From Arcticibacter pallidicorallinus (lineage in GTDB: Bacteria > Bacteroidota > Bacteroidia > Sphingobacteriales > Sphingobacteriaceae), in the NCBI RefSeq assembly GCF_003002875.1, contig NZ_PVTH01000009.1, positions 1-64,000 of the forward strand: 64,000 bases of DNA. The letters run 5' to 3'. Under the pieces are notes generated by a model. The model ran no database searches, was not told where the DNA came from, and saw only the letters and a list, made by a program, of their open reading frames with translations. Made by a program: the position numbers and the translations under genes. Shown here in pieces: positions 18,148 through 27,442 of this stretch (position 1 is the first letter of the stretch; each line of letters starts with the position of its first letter).

Positions 18148-18909
18148 ATGGAAACTAAGAAAGACCTAAAGTTGGCTGTACTGATTGACGCCGACAATGT
18201 GCCTTATGCGAACGTGAAAGAGATGTTCGAAGAGATCGCGAAGTACGGGACACCTACGTTCAAACGAATTTACGCCGACTGGACCAAACCAACCGTCTCA
18301 GGCTGGAAAAAAGTATTACTGGAGAACGCCATCACGCCGATCCAGCAATACAGTTACTCCACCGGGAAGAACGCTACCGACAGTGCATTGATTATCGACG
18401 CCATGGATATCCTTTACACCGGTAAGGTGGACGGTTTTTGTATCGTTTCCAGTGATAGCGATTTTACAAGACTGGCTACACGCTTGCGGGAGGCGGGGAT
18501 GAAGGTAATTGGAATAGGAGAGAAGAAGACTCTTATTCCGTTTATCACGGCCTGCGATAAATTCATCTATATTGAAATTCTAAAACCTGAAGAAACTGCT
18601 CCTGAAGAGGTAGATGCAAAAAAAGCTTCTCCTAAAAAGCCCAAAGCGGCCAACCAGCCTTTGAGCAAAATTGATCCGAAGATCATCCGTTTGTTTGCCG
18701 ACAGTATCTCCGACCTGGCGGACGAAAACGGATGGGCCTTTCTTGGTGAACTTGGCAACCTGATGCTGAAGAAGAAGCCGGACTTTGATCCCAGAAATTA
18801 CGGTTATCCTAAAATGCTTCCATTGATCAAGAGTATCAATCGTTTTGAGATAGACGAGAGAGATACGGGAAATCGAAATATTAAGCACATCTATATCAGA
18901 AAGAAGTAG
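18148..18909 (+). CDS. NYN-domain ribonuclease-like protein with LOTUS (OST-HTH) domain
   Basis: Residues 8-145 form a NYN (PIN-like) nuclease domain. Acidic residues sit in AVLIDADNVP, KNATDSALIIDAMD and the diagnostic VSSDSDF turn. Residues about 175-250 match the OST-HTH/LOTUS helix-turn-helix (IRLFADSISDLADENGWAFLGELGNLML), which binds RNA. A Lys/Pro-rich linker separates the two domains. This LabA/MARF1-like architecture is common in bacteria but its RNA targets are mostly unknown. The protein should be cytoplasmic. It ends 19 bases from a convergent pseudouridine-synthase gene. Confidence 0.9.
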   Translation: METKKDLKLAVLIDADNVPYANVKEMFEEIAKYGTPTFKRIYADWTKPTVSGWKKVLLENAITPIQQYSYSTGKNATDSALIIDAMDILYTGKVDGFCIVSSDSDFTRLATRLREAGMKVIGIGEKKTLIPFITACDKFIYIEILKPEETAPEEVDAKKASPKKPKAANQPLSKIDPKIIRLFADSISDLADENGWAFLGELGNLMLKKKPDFDPRNYGYPKMLPLIKSINRFEIDERDTGNRNIKHIYIRKK

Positions 18910-18928
18910 TTATACTATTCCATCCACA

Positions 18929-19855
18929 TTAACGCTTGAATCTTGAACCCTTTGATGGTTTAGATGAAGGTTTGCTTACCGGTCTTCCTGAAGACTGGGG
19001 TTTTCCTTTCGCTGCCGGCTTTCCGGAAGTGCCGCGAGATGAGCGAGGCTTTGCAGATTTTTCTGGCGCAGGTTTCTTAGGGGCTGGCGACTGAGTTCGA
19101 CCAGAAGACTTCGCCTTCGGCGCTGTCCCTTTTTCTGAGCTAGACTTATCCAAGAGCCTCTTAATTTCTGCCATTTCCTCGTCGCTAAGCTCCCTCCAGT
19201 CGCCCAGAGGTAAACCTTTCAGCCTGATGTTCATTATTCGAACACGCTCCAGCTTCACCACTTCATATCCAAAGTACTCGCACATCCTGCGGATCTGCCT
19301 ATTGAGCCCCTGGACAAGGGTAATTCTGAAAATGAATGGACTTTCCTTAGCAATCTTACATTTCTTAGTCATTACATCCATGATCGGGACACCTCCCGCC
19401 ATACCCGTTAAGAACTGATCGGTTAGAGGCTTGTCGACTGTTACCAGATATTCCTTCTCATGGTTGTTTCCCGCGCGAAGAATCTTATTAACGATATCGC
19501 CGTTATTGGTCAGGAAAATAAGTCCCTGCGAATCTTTGTCCAGCCGGCCAATCGGAAAGATGCGGTCACTATGATTGATATAGTCGACAATATTGCTCTT
19601 ATCAGAACTCTCTGTGGTACAGGTTATTCCAACAGGCTTGTTGAAGGCTAACAGGAGCAGGTCTGAACTCTCTCTCGGTTCAATATTCTGCCCGTTCACG
19701 CTCACCAGGTCGCCATCGTAGACCTGATCACCAATCTTTGCACGTTTCCCATTGATGAACACATTGCCGTTTTCAATGAACTTGTCGGCCGCTCTCCTCG
19801 AACAGAGTCCGCTTTCACTGATGTATTTATTTAGACGTGTGCTGGTGTGAGACAT
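18929..19855 (-). CDS. rluF: 23S rRNA pseudouridine synthase, RluF type
   Basis: The protein has an S4 RNA-binding domain at about 1-60 ([22 protein letters not shown]), then the RsuA/RluF-type catalytic domain with active-site Asp in [11 protein letters not shown] and the [16 protein letters not shown] motif. RluF modifies U2604 of 23S rRNA in E. coli. The last 75 residues are a low-complexity Lys/Ser/Pro/Arg tail, frequent in Bacteroidota homologues and probably RNA-binding. I chose the start at 19855 (MSHTSTRL) because the longer frame adds 44 residues unrelated to the S4 domain. Confidence 0.9.
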   Translation of the reverse strand: MSHTSTRLNKYISESGLCSRRAADKFIENGNVFINGKRAKIGDQVYDGDLVSVNGQNIEPRESSDLLLLAFNKPVGITCTTESSDKSNIVDYINHSDRIFPIGRLDKDSQGLIFLTNNGDIVNKILRAGNNHEKEYLVTVDKPLTDQFLTGMAGGVPIMDVMTKKCKIAKESPFIFRITLVQGLNRQIRRMCEYFGYEVVKLERVRIMNIRLKGLPLGDWRELSDEEMAEIKRLLDKSSSEKGTAPKAKSSGRTQSPAPKKPAPEKSAKPRSSRGTSGKPAAKGKPQSSGRPVSKPSSKPSKGSRFKR

Positions 19856-19895
19856 GTGATGTAATATAAGTTGCGAAGGTAATCTTTTCCCCCGT

Positions 19896-20318
19896 TTATT
19901 CTCCCCAACCGGTGACCAGTATTGCTCTTTCGCCGCCGTAATCCCGATGTTCGCAAAGGTAAATACCCTGCCATGTACCCAGAGCAAGCCTGCCGTTGCG
20001 TATTGGAATACTGACAGAAGATCCCAGTAGAGAAGCCTTCAGGTGCGCAGGCATATCATCAGAGCCTTCATCGGTATGTAAATAATCGGGATCATTCTCA
20101 GGCACGCTCTTGTTAAAGAACATTTCGAAGTCGCGACGCACCGTGGGGTCTGCGTTTTCATTGATACTTAGTGAGGCGGAGGTGTGCTGTATAAATACAA
20201 AACACATTCCAACGCCGATATCAGCGATCTCCGGAGACGCACGAACAATGTCCTGCGTAATCAGGTGAAAGCCTCTGGAACGCGGCTTCAGTTTCAAAGC
20301 GTGCTGAAATATTTTCAT
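19896..20318 (-). CDS. YjbQ / UPF0047 family protein
   Basis: The 140-residue protein matches YjbQ throughout, with [24 protein letters not shown] near residue 38, the [19 protein letters not shown] segment, and the terminal [13 protein letters not shown]. Members have weak thiamine-phosphate synthase activity in E. coli, and the conserved His/Glu cluster suggests a metal-dependent enzyme. The cellular role is unsettled. It is encoded 40 bases upstream of the rluF-like gene on the same strand. Confidence 0.92.
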   Translation of the reverse strand: MKIFQHALKLKPRSRGFHLITQDIVRASPEIADIGVGMCFVFIQHTSASLSINENADPTVRRDFEMFFNKSVPENDPDYLHTDEGSDDMPAHLKASLLGSSVSIPIRNGRLALGTWQGIYLCEHRDYGGERAILVTGWGE

Positions 20319-20383
20319 TTTTAGTCGATTGTCTGTTCGTAATTTTAAGCCAAAAGTATAGATTTAAAGAATAAAATCTACCA

Positions 20384-21613
20384 ATGAGCCCCAAGCCCGA
20401 AGCTAAGTCCAATAACATTGTCATCCTTATAATTGTTGCCGCGCTAGGCTATTTCGTCGATATTTATGATCTCGTCATATTCTCCATTGTACGGGTCCAG
20501 AGTTTCCGCGATATCGGGATTCCGGAGGCCGATATGCGTCTGGATGGCGAGTATGTTCTGAATATGCAGATGGGAGGACTGCTGATCGGCGGGATTTTAT
20601 GGGGAATAATAGGCGACAAGTTCGGCCGGATCAAGGTCCTCTTTGGTTCAATCCTTTTGTACTCATTAGCCAATATTGCAAATGGCTTCGTAAACGACAT
20701 TCATAGTTATGCGCTGATCCGTTTCATTGCTGGTATTGGGCTTGCCGGCGAACTCGGTGCCGGGATCACCCTCGTCAGCGAGAGTATGAGTAAAGAAAAG
20801 AGAGGGTATGGCACAATGATCGTTGCCGGGATTGGCGTACTCGGGGCAATTGCCGCTTACTACATTTCGGAGCATTTCAGCTGGCGCCAGTCGTATTTCG
20901 TGGGAGGAGGCATCGGGCTCTTACTTCTTGTACTGAGGGTTGGTACGTTTGAATCGGGTATGTTCAAACATACAGCTTCAAAAAGCATCAAAAAAGGGGA
21001 TATATGGATGCTTTTCGCTTCCAGAGAACGACTGCTTCGTTATATATACTGCCTCCTTATTGGCCTGCCGATCTGGTTTGTTGTAGGAATTTTTGTGACG
21101 CAAGCTCCCGAGTTCGGTCAGGCATTAGGCGCTCAAACCATACTTAGCGCCGGTAAGGGGATCATGTTCACGTATATAGGGATTTCAGCGGGCGATATTA
21201 TTGCAGGGCTTCTTGCTCAGGTAAGCAAGTCCAGGAAGCTGGCCGTTTTCATCTTTCAGGTGATGATCCTTACCAGCTCGGTGTGGTATTTGAGCAGTAA
21301 GGGTATTACCGAGCAGGAATTTCATTGGCTGGCTCTATTTATGGGTCTTGCTGTCGGCTATTGGGCTACCTTTGTAACGATCGCATCTGAGCAGTTCGGC
21401 ACGAACCTGCGCGCTACAGTGACTACCACGGCACCGAACTTTGTGCGCGGTGCGTTGATACCCAGCACACTTCTGTTTGAGTATTTTGTACACCGATTTT
21501 CTATCATCACCGCCGGCTACATCATGATATTTCTTTTAACAGGTATCGCAATGCTGGCACTTACACAACTCAAAGAAAGCTTCAACAAGGACCTTGACTA
21601 TTTCGAAGAATAA
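20384..21613 (+). CDS. MFS transporter
   Basis: The 409-residue protein has about 12 transmembrane helices. The MFS motif GIIGDKFGRIKVLFGS follows helix 2, and an RFIAGIGLAGELGAGITLVSE segment resembles the aromatic-acid/organic-anion symporter branch. An acidic residue lies in the first helix (ALGYFVDIYDLVIF). The substrate cannot be read from the sequence. It is divergent from the YjbQ gene across 65 bases. Confidence 0.88.
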   Translation: MSPKPEAKSNNIVILIIVAALGYFVDIYDLVIFSIVRVQSFRDIGIPEADMRLDGEYVLNMQMGGLLIGGILWGIIGDKFGRIKVLFGSILLYSLANIANGFVNDIHSYALIRFIAGIGLAGELGAGITLVSESMSKEKRGYGTMIVAGIGVLGAIAAYYISEHFSWRQSYFVGGGIGLLLLVLRVGTFESGMFKHTASKSIKKGDIWMLFASRERLLRYIYCLLIGLPIWFVVGIFVTQAPEFGQALGAQTILSAGKGIMFTYIGISAGDIIAGLLAQVSKSRKLAVFIFQVMILTSSVWYLSSKGITEQEFHWLALFMGLAVGYWATFVTIASEQFGTNLRATVTTTAPNFVRGALIPSTLLFEYFVHRFSIITAGYIMIFLLTGIAMLALTQLKESFNKDLDYFEE

Positions 21614-21675
21614 GTAAGAGACCAGGTAATTGAGTTTCCGGGAAGCAAAGCTGTTGCCGCTTGAGAGAGAGACTC

Positions 21676-21741
21676 CTATTGTTTGGAAGGATGACTGCTA
21701 TCGTTTGGAAGAATAACTACTAACGTTTGGAAGAAAACGAT
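21676..21741. repeat. Three tandem copies of a 22-bp unit
   Basis: GTTTGGAAG recurs at 21681, 21703 and 21725 with an exact 22-base period. The units are 21676-21697, 21698-21719 and 21720-21741. The third unit encodes the last residues and stop codon of the leftward gene beginning at 22772, so the other two lie just past its stop. The units share about 14-17 of 22 positions. Confidence 0.7.
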
Positions 21742-22772
21742 ACGCGTTTTTTTGACTGAAATTTACTGCTGTCTTCAATTTGGTCCATTCCTTGCCTCGT
21801 AGCCGTTTTCCCCGATTTCATGGTTGGTTTCATCCTTCCTGATGAGTTGCGCATCATACCTGCGTTGACTGCTTTTAGCTTTCCCTTACTCCGTTTCTCT
21901 TTTCTTCGCTCATGCTCCCGCAGCAGCCTGTTACCTTCATAACACATGTTATTAATGGATGCGCCTCTTACTTGCTGCGCCGCGTCGAGTTCCATATTCA
22001 CAGGTCTTGCTGGGTATTCTCCCGGTTCTTCCGCGTGGAAAGCAGCGATAATCGAACATGGACTGAACTCCTTGCTGTTGAGCAATACATAGCCTTCTTC
22101 CATTCGGGTTTCACTATAAGCCAGCAACGATACGCTGAGCATCAGCAGCTGATCGGGTTCCGGCCGGGTTTCAAAGCGGATCTCCCGGGCCTCAAGCTGA
22201 GCCTGCCAACGAAACTCCACATCTTTCACTTCCAGATATTCGTAGTACTCCTTCCTGAAATTGAAGCCGATCAGGCTGAAACGGAGCCGGTATTTGCTCA
22301 CTGGTTTACTGATGCTTAGCGGCACCCTCAGGTCGGTTTTGGCGTTCAAAGCCCCCATGAACACGCTTAGGCGCCCCTCTTCATCCCGCTCCACTCGCTG
22401 ACTGACCTGCAGCACTTCGCTCATCCGGCTTCGGATGTTGAAGTCCATCCCGATGAGGCTTTCCAGGTCCGCATCATGCAAGTCACGCTGACCAACGCTT
22501 CCGCGTAAGCTATTGCGAAGACCCCGGTACACCAGCTGCGTGCTGCGGCTCACCGCCTCGCCGTCCCGGTGCACATAGGCCGGCTCAAAGGCCTGCCTTA
22601 TCACTGCCGCCGTGGTACTTGAAAGACCGAACTCGGTGGAGGCCTGGATGCTTGCGCTGGTCTGTTCGAATTTGCGGGGTTTCCCCTGGATGATGTTCAT
22701 TTCGCGGTAGCCGCGATATACAACGGAACCTGCCTTGCCGCGAACGATTCCTTTCTTGTCTACTTTTGCCAT
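21720..22772 (-). CDS. DUF6266-like hypothetical protein
   Basis: The 350-residue cytoplasmic protein begins MAKVDKKGIVRGKAGSVVYR and continues with GKPRKFEQTSASIQASTEFG, which resembles the opening of DUF6266-type proteins of Sphingobacteriaceae, a family with no known role. The middle (about 150-250) is predicted beta-rich. The C-terminal 70 residues are strongly basic (KRSKGKLKAVN, KSGKTATRQG, KKRVSFSSKR), suggesting nucleic-acid contact. The coding sequence is visibly more GC-rich than its flanks and stands alone between gaps, hinting at horizontal acquisition. I cannot assign a function. Confidence 0.65.
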   Translation of the reverse strand: MAKVDKKGIVRGKAGSVVYRGYREMNIIQGKPRKFEQTSASIQASTEFGLSSTTAAVIRQAFEPAYVHRDGEAVSRSTQLVYRGLRNSLRGSVGQRDLHDADLESLIGMDFNIRSRMSEVLQVSQRVERDEEGRLSVFMGALNAKTDLRVPLSISKPVSKYRLRFSLIGFNFRKEYYEYLEVKDVEFRWQAQLEAREIRFETRPEPDQLLMLSVSLLAYSETRMEEGYVLLNSKEFSPCSIIAAFHAEEPGEYPARPVNMELDAAQQVRGASINNMCYEGNRLLREHERRKEKRSKGKLKAVNAGMMRNSSGRMKPTMKSGKTATRQGMDQIEDSSKFQSKKRVSFSSKR

Positions 22773-23099
22773 AACCTTGTTTGATTTTTAAAACAAGGTA
22801 ATCCGGCGGAACGCAGATGACGATTTTTTCGCCAAAATCGACAAAATTTTATGGATTTTTTAAAATTCCGTACCTCAAAAGCAGTCAAGCATCGCAGAGA
22901 CTGAGCTTCGACCTTCTTTATATGAAGAGCTATATGTGCAGCTGAAAGGCAGTAATACGTCCGACTTTAAGCTACTCAGGTCGGACTTATCACGGAACAA
23001 TGAGTGCCCATTATCGGCTGTATATAACAGCCGTCTAACGAAACATCAACAGCAGTATCGGCACATAACTAGTTGAATATCTATATGCATAATTTTCTT
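22773..23099. other. Gene-free stretch with three hairpins
   Basis: No supported reading frame lies here. Three perfect 7-bp stems are present: CGATTTT/AAAATCG at 22821-22840, GTCCGAC/GTCGGAC at 22959-22986 with a 14-base loop, and CGGCTGT/ACAGCCG at 23015-23033 with a 5-base loop. None is followed by a long T run. They could be parts of a leader, a small RNA or chance structures. Confidence 0.4.
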
Positions 23100-23125
23100 A
23101 TGTATGTAAAAAAAACATATATTCG
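23100..23125 (+). promoter_or_regulatory. Candidate PadR operator overlapping the padR promoter
   Basis: ATGTATGT (23100-23107) and ACATATAT (23115-23122) form an 8-bp palindrome with one mismatch around seven A residues. The core ATGT-N7-ACAT is one base short of the ATGT-N8-ACAT operator known for PadR proteins. A TAnnTTTG-like box (TATATTCG) occupies 23118-23125, only three bases from the padR start codon, so binding would block transcription of its own operon. Confidence 0.5.
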
Positions 23126-23128
23126 CAT

Positions 23129-23470
23129 ATGGCAATATCCAGTAGTATGCTCAAGGGAAGTTTGCAAACCATTCTCTTAAATATGTTGCATGAAAACGGG
23201 AAAATGTATGGTTATGAGATTACTCAGAAAGTAAAGGATATCACCAAGGGCGATATAAAACTTACTGAAGGTGCAATCTATCCCTCTTTGCATAAGCTTG
23301 TGGCAGATGGATTACTCGTAACACATACCGAGACGTATGAAAACCGCGTACGTAAGTATTATGCGCTGACTGCTGCCGGCGAGGCTGAGCTGGCCAACAA
23401 ATTGAAGGAGGCCGAGAGCTTCATCGGCAATTTGCAGATGCTTTTAAACCTTAAACCTAACCTGTCATGA
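23129..23470 (+). CDS. PadR-family transcriptional regulator
   Basis: The 113-residue protein is a typical short PadR winged helix. It has LLNMLHENGKMYGYEITQKV, the LTEGAIYPSLHKLVADGLL recognition helix and wing, then YYALTAAGEAEL, and a C-terminal dimerisation helix. PadR proteins repress their own operon and respond to small ligands or to a partner protein. Its TGA stop overlaps the ATG of the next gene (ATGA), so the two are translationally coupled. Confidence 0.93.
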   Translation: MAISSSMLKGSLQTILLNMLHENGKMYGYEITQKVKDITKGDIKLTEGAIYPSLHKLVADGLLVTHTETYENRVRKYYALTAAGEAELANKLKEAESFIGNLQMLLNLKPNLS

Positions 23471-26400
23471 ACTTGACCGAACATCAACTGTCTAACATTC
23501 GCAGTTATCTTAAAAAGGTAAATACCGCTCCGGAGCTATTTGACGAGATGTATGACCACGTTTTAAGTGCGCTCGAGGTCGAGCCCCAGAACATACCCTT
23601 TGATATGAAACTTGTGGAACGTTTGGCGGTGTCTGGATTTCGGAAGATGGTTCAAACGGACTCGGATACCAGCAGATACAAGCGCTTGAACGCTCTGATA
23701 GGCATCATGCTATTCATAATAGCGAGTTTTACATATTGGTTGACAATGGAACCTACCGTGAGTTTCTGGGATTGTGGAGAGTTCATCGCCGCCGCCTACA
23801 AGTTACAAGTTGGACACCAACCAGGGGCACCTTTGTTTCTCATGCTTGGCAAGCTGTTCTCGATACTTTCTTTAGGTGACGCGTCAAAAGTAGCCTATTG
23901 GGTTAACATGAGTTCCGTTGTGGCAAGTGGCGCCACGGTTATGTTCTTGTTCTGGACGATAACTTCGATTGGGACGAGAATCCACAAGCATGTAAAGCAG
24001 CCCTCGGCCAGCATTTTGATCGCCGGGATTGTTGGCTCACTCGCTTTTGCTTTCTCAGACACTTTCTGGTTCTCTGCTGTGGAGGCAGAGGTTTATGCTA
24101 TGTCGACTTTGTTTACTGCCATAGTATTTTGGGCGGCACTAAAATGGGAGAAATCGGGTGAAGACCGCTGGCTTGTGTTTATATCGTTTATGATTGGTCT
24201 CTCGATAGGTATACATCTTTTGAGCCTTTTGGTGATTCCCGCGGTGGCGTTGGTTTATTACTTCAGGAAGCAGCCTCGTCCGCGGCTGAGGGGTATTTTC
24301 ATCGCTTTTTTGACCGGTTGTGTTCTGATAGGAATGGTTCAATACGGAATCGTTCAGTATCTCGTGCTGGCAGCAGCAAAGTCAGACTTGCTATTTGTGA
24401 ACAGTTTTAATGCTCCCTTCGGTTCCGGAGCAGTTGTATTCCTTGGACTTATAGGGGCAGCTATAACTGCCGGGCTGGTCATTTCGGTAAAGCGAAAACT
24501 TTACCTTTTGAATTTAGGGCTGGTATGCCTGACATTTGTACTATTCGGTTACAGTTCATACTTTATGATCTATATCCGCGCGAATGCTAAACCCAATATA
24601 AACCTTAGTAACCCTGACAACGCTTTTTCTCTATATGAATACCTTGGCCGCTCCGGATATGGAACAACACCTCTCTTGTATGGCCGGACATTTGACGCGA
24701 AGCCGGTCCGCCACGAAGAACGAGGCTTTCTTTACCGAAAAAATAACGAAAAGTATGAGGTCTCGGGATCTAGGTATAAGACAGAGTATGACAAGAATCT
24801 ACTCTTTCCCAGAACGCATAGTCAGAAACCAGGCCACGCAGATTTTTACCGGCACTGGCTTGCCCTGGAGGAAGGGCGGAGCCCCGGTATGTTAGATAAT
24901 GCCAGCTTCTTCAGCTCATGGCAATTGGGGTTTATGTATTGGAGATATTTTTTCTGGAATTTTGCCGGCCGGCAGAATGATATTCAAGGGCAGGGGAACG
25001 TACTTGAAGGAAACTGGATCTCGGGAATTCAACCGTTAGATGCATTGAGGCTTGGCAGCCAAACCGGCCTGCCGCCGAGTATAAAAGAAAACAAAGCACA
25101 CAATATTTTTTATGGACTGCCCTTCATTATTGGCCTTGCCGGAATTGTATGGCTTTATAGAAAGAGCAAACCTGATTTCCTTACAATTCTGAGTCTATTT
25201 CTCCTGACCGGAATGGGTATTGTATTATATCTCAATCAGGATCCTCTTCAGGTAAGAGAACGGGATTACGCTTACGTAGGATCTTTTTATGCTTTCGCTA
25301 TATTCATCGGCTTCGGCTTTATGGCAGTTAAAGGTGCTTTAAGCAGGGTCGGTCCAGCAAAGGCGTCTTTCGCCATGGCCACCTTAATATGCATTTTGAG
25401 TGCTCCGGGACTGATGCTAAAAGAAGGTTGGGATGACCATAACCGATCAGATAAATTTACCGCTTTGCATTGGGCGAAAAACTATCTAAATTCTTGCGCA
25501 CCAAATGCGATCTTGTTCACTAACGCAGATAACGACACCTTTCCGCTATGGTACGCTCAGGAAGTCGAAGGAATCCGGACTGACGTACGCGTAGTGTGTT
25601 TGCAGTTTTTGGCGGACGACGCTTATATCAGCCAGATGAAAAAAGGGTCGGGTCTTTCAGCGCCGCTTCCTATAAGTATGGATCGTTCGATTTATATGGA
25701 CGGTGTTCGGGATTATTTTCCGTTTGTCGATTATGGAATTACGGACAGCGTGAACCTTCATGATCTTGTGGCGGTAATGAAGTCGGACGCGAAAGAGGAC
25801 AAGATACAGATGTCGGACGGGTCATTCATCAACTTTTTGCCGACAAAGAAGTTGAGGCTGGGAGTTGATAAGCAAATTTTGCTTGACACCGAGACGCTTA
25901 CATATGACGAAATTTCCAGGACGACCAATATGGAATGGACTTTTAATAAAGAATTCGCGACCAAGGCAGACCTGGTTCTCTTTGACATCCTGGTCAGCAA
26001 TGAATGGAAACGTCCGATTTATTTCGCGACATCAGTGTCAGAAGACACCTATATGGGATTGGATGATTATCTCCATCTGGAGGGCTATGCATACAGACTG
26101 CTGCCTCTCGTCCCTGTACCCGGAGTCAAAGCAGACAAATCGGAACGGACGCATTCAGATGTCATGTACTCAAACTTCATGACGAAGTTCGAGTTTTCTT
26201 CTTATTCGGAAGCCTCTTACGCCGATCCAGAGACACGCAGGGTGATCGGTGGGACATGGAACTTAACAAATACGCTTGCCGCCAATCTAATCGAGGAAGG
26301 GAAAAACGTCGAGGCAGAGGCCGTAATGGAAAAAAGCCTCAGAGAATTACCTGTTGATAATTATGCTATCATAGACACCTTGAACAGAATAATGACCGTA

Positions 26401-26664
26401 AAGAATCTTTATGCGGGTAGTCGAATAGATAAGGCTAGTGAAATAGCAGAAGATACCGTTCAGTTTCTTGACGCTGAGCTCACTTATATCTCATCCCTGT
26501 CTCCCAACCAACAGCGAGGTTCAATACAAGACATCCGCATAGGCATGTACGTATTGCAGTCGCTCCAGATATTGGCAGCAGAGAATAAGCAGGCGCAACT
26601 TTCTTCATTGATTGAAAGGAACATGGAATGGCTGAGTCAGAAGTTTTCGTTAACCGATGTATAG
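23467..26664 (+). CDS. DUF2723 membrane glycosyltransferase with PadR-partner N-terminal domain
   Basis: Residues about 70-640 form a multi-span DUF2723 domain, the Bacteroidota protein O-mannosyltransferase-like family of GT-C fold. The signature TMEPTVSFWDCGEFIAAAYK holds the catalytic-type Asp-Cys-Gly-Glu turn, and QVGHQPGAPLFLMLG follows. The remaining C-terminal region (about 640-1065) is soluble and extracytoplasmic. The first 65 residues (MNLTEHQLSNIRSYLKKV, then ELFDEMYDHVLSALE) are not part of normal DUF2723 proteins. They resemble the small helical domain (DUF1700/HAAS-like) at the start of membrane proteins encoded after PadR regulators. The 4-base overlap with padR supports one functional unit. 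The enzyme should glycosylate envelope proteins from a lipid donor. Confidence 0.82.
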   Translation: MNLTEHQLSNIRSYLKKVNTAPELFDEMYDHVLSALEVEPQNIPFDMKLVERLAVSGFRKMVQTDSDTSRYKRLNALIGIMLFIIASFTYWLTMEPTVSFWDCGEFIAAAYKLQVGHQPGAPLFLMLGKLFSILSLGDASKVAYWVNMSSVVASGATVMFLFWTITSIGTRIHKHVKQPSASILIAGIVGSLAFAFSDTFWFSAVEAEVYAMSTLFTAIVFWAALKWEKSGEDRWLVFISFMIGLSIGIHLLSLLVIPAVALVYYFRKQPRPRLRGIFIAFLTGCVLIGMVQYGIVQYLVLAAAKSDLLFVNSFNAPFGSGAVVFLGLIGAAITAGLVISVKRKLYLLNLGLVCLTFVLFGYSSYFMIYIRANAKPNINLSNPDNAFSLYEYLGRSGYGTTPLLYGRTFDAKPVRHEERGFLYRKNNEKYEVSGSRYKTEYDKNLLFPRTHSQKPGHADFYRHWLALEEGRSPGMLDNASFFSSWQLGFMYWRYFFWNFAGRQNDIQGQGNVLEGNWISGIQPLDALRLGSQTGLPPSIKENKAHNIFYGLPFIIGLAGIVWLYRKSKPDFLTILSLFLLTGMGIVLYLNQDPLQVRERDYAYVGSFYAFAIFIGFGFMAVKGALSRVGPAKASFAMATLICILSAPGLMLKEGWDDHNRSDKFTALHWAKNYLNSCAPNAILFTNADNDTFPLWYAQEVEGIRTDVRVVCLQFLADDAYISQMKKGSGLSAPLPISMDRSIYMDGVRDYFPFVDYGITDSVNLHDLVAVMKSDAKEDKIQMSDGSFINFLPTKKLRLGVDKQILLDTETLTYDEISRTTNMEWTFNKEFATKADLVLFDILVSNEWKRPIYFATSVSEDTYMGLDDYLHLEGYAYRLLPLVPVPGVKADKSERTHSDVMYSNFMTKFEFSSYSEASYADPETRRVIGGTWNLTNTLAANLIEEGKNVEAEAVMEKSLRELPVDNYAIIDTLNRIMTVKNLYAGSRIDKASEIAEDTVQFLDAELTYISSLSPNQQRGSIQDIRIGMYVLQSLQILAAENKQAQLSSLIERNMEWLSQKFSLTDV

Positions 26665-26912
26665 GCATCTGCGGCGCGTCCACCCTCGCTTATCCCTGTG
26701 ACTTTGATCTCTGCTGATAAAAACGTATCTTTGCATCAAACGGTATATTTCGAGCATTTTCTATGTAATCTACATCGATAACCTACGGTTATCCCCCCAC
26801 TTCCGCCACATTGTTGTTAAACCGTTGCAACAGTGGAAGTTCATAAGCGATACAGTTTCTACTCTGATATGACGCGGTTACATTTTTATGCTTTTAACTT
26901 AAATTGATTAGT

Positions 26913-27116
26913 ATGGCTAAGTCTCAGGCAACCTTCATGAAAAAGCAATTAGAAAAAACAAGACAAAAGAGGAAGGAAGAAAAAGAGCTACGTAAACAAG
27001 AGCGTCAGCAAAACTCAACAGGTGGAAGTCTGGAAAGTATGCTCGCTTATGTTAATGAATTCGGTGAGATTGTTTCAACTCCGCCGGAGAATATCAAACC
27101 TCCGGTTGTTGAATAA
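26913..27116 (+). CDS. Small basic coiled-coil protein (67 aa), conserved in Bacteroidota
   Basis: The protein begins MAKSQATFMKKQLEKTRQKR and has a charged helix of about 40 residues followed by a Gly-rich hinge and the tail LAYVNEFGEIVSTPPENIKPP. I recall similar small proteins in many Bacteroidota, often near cold-shock genes, without a defined function. I chose ATG 26913 over 26904 because family members start MAKSQ. The leader contains a small perfect hairpin GATAACC-TAC-GGTTATC at 26777-26793. Confidence 0.75.
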   Translation: MAKSQATFMKKQLEKTRQKRKEEKELRKQERQQNSTGGSLESMLAYVNEFGEIVSTPPENIKPPVVE

Positions 27117-27442
27117 AGATGGACAGTCGGCACATCCGGCAGCCAGATCGACCTGACGTGATCGAAACAAGTATTTGAATAACGAGTCCCATCGTAAGTC
27201 GCGATTTCCGGAGCAACATGCGTGATCTATGCATAAAACTGTGCAATAAAGGTCGTCCTAATCAGGGAAGAACCTCGGTATCACCAGCGACAGCTTCGGC
27301 TTATACCTGCTCTTAATAGTAGTTTCCGTATCTATTGTGTTATATATGGGTAGTGGATAAACAGTATGGATAAAGTAATACCCTTATATTTGTGAGTATC
27401 CAAATACCAGGTTAACCTTACATTATAGCTATACACAACCAT
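27117..27442 (+). other. Gene-free leader with a TAnnTTTG box
   Basis: No supported gene was found. A perfect Bacteroidota -7 box TATATTTG lies at 27385-27392, 51 bases upstream of the response regulator, but no TTTG sits at the matching -33 distance. The rest shows no strong repeat or hairpin. Confidence 0.4.

Noticed and set aside
21912-22319. A 135-codon plus-strand frame inside the DUF6266-like gene
   Set aside because: GC-rich coding DNA gives long antisense frames, and this one has no signal or motif.
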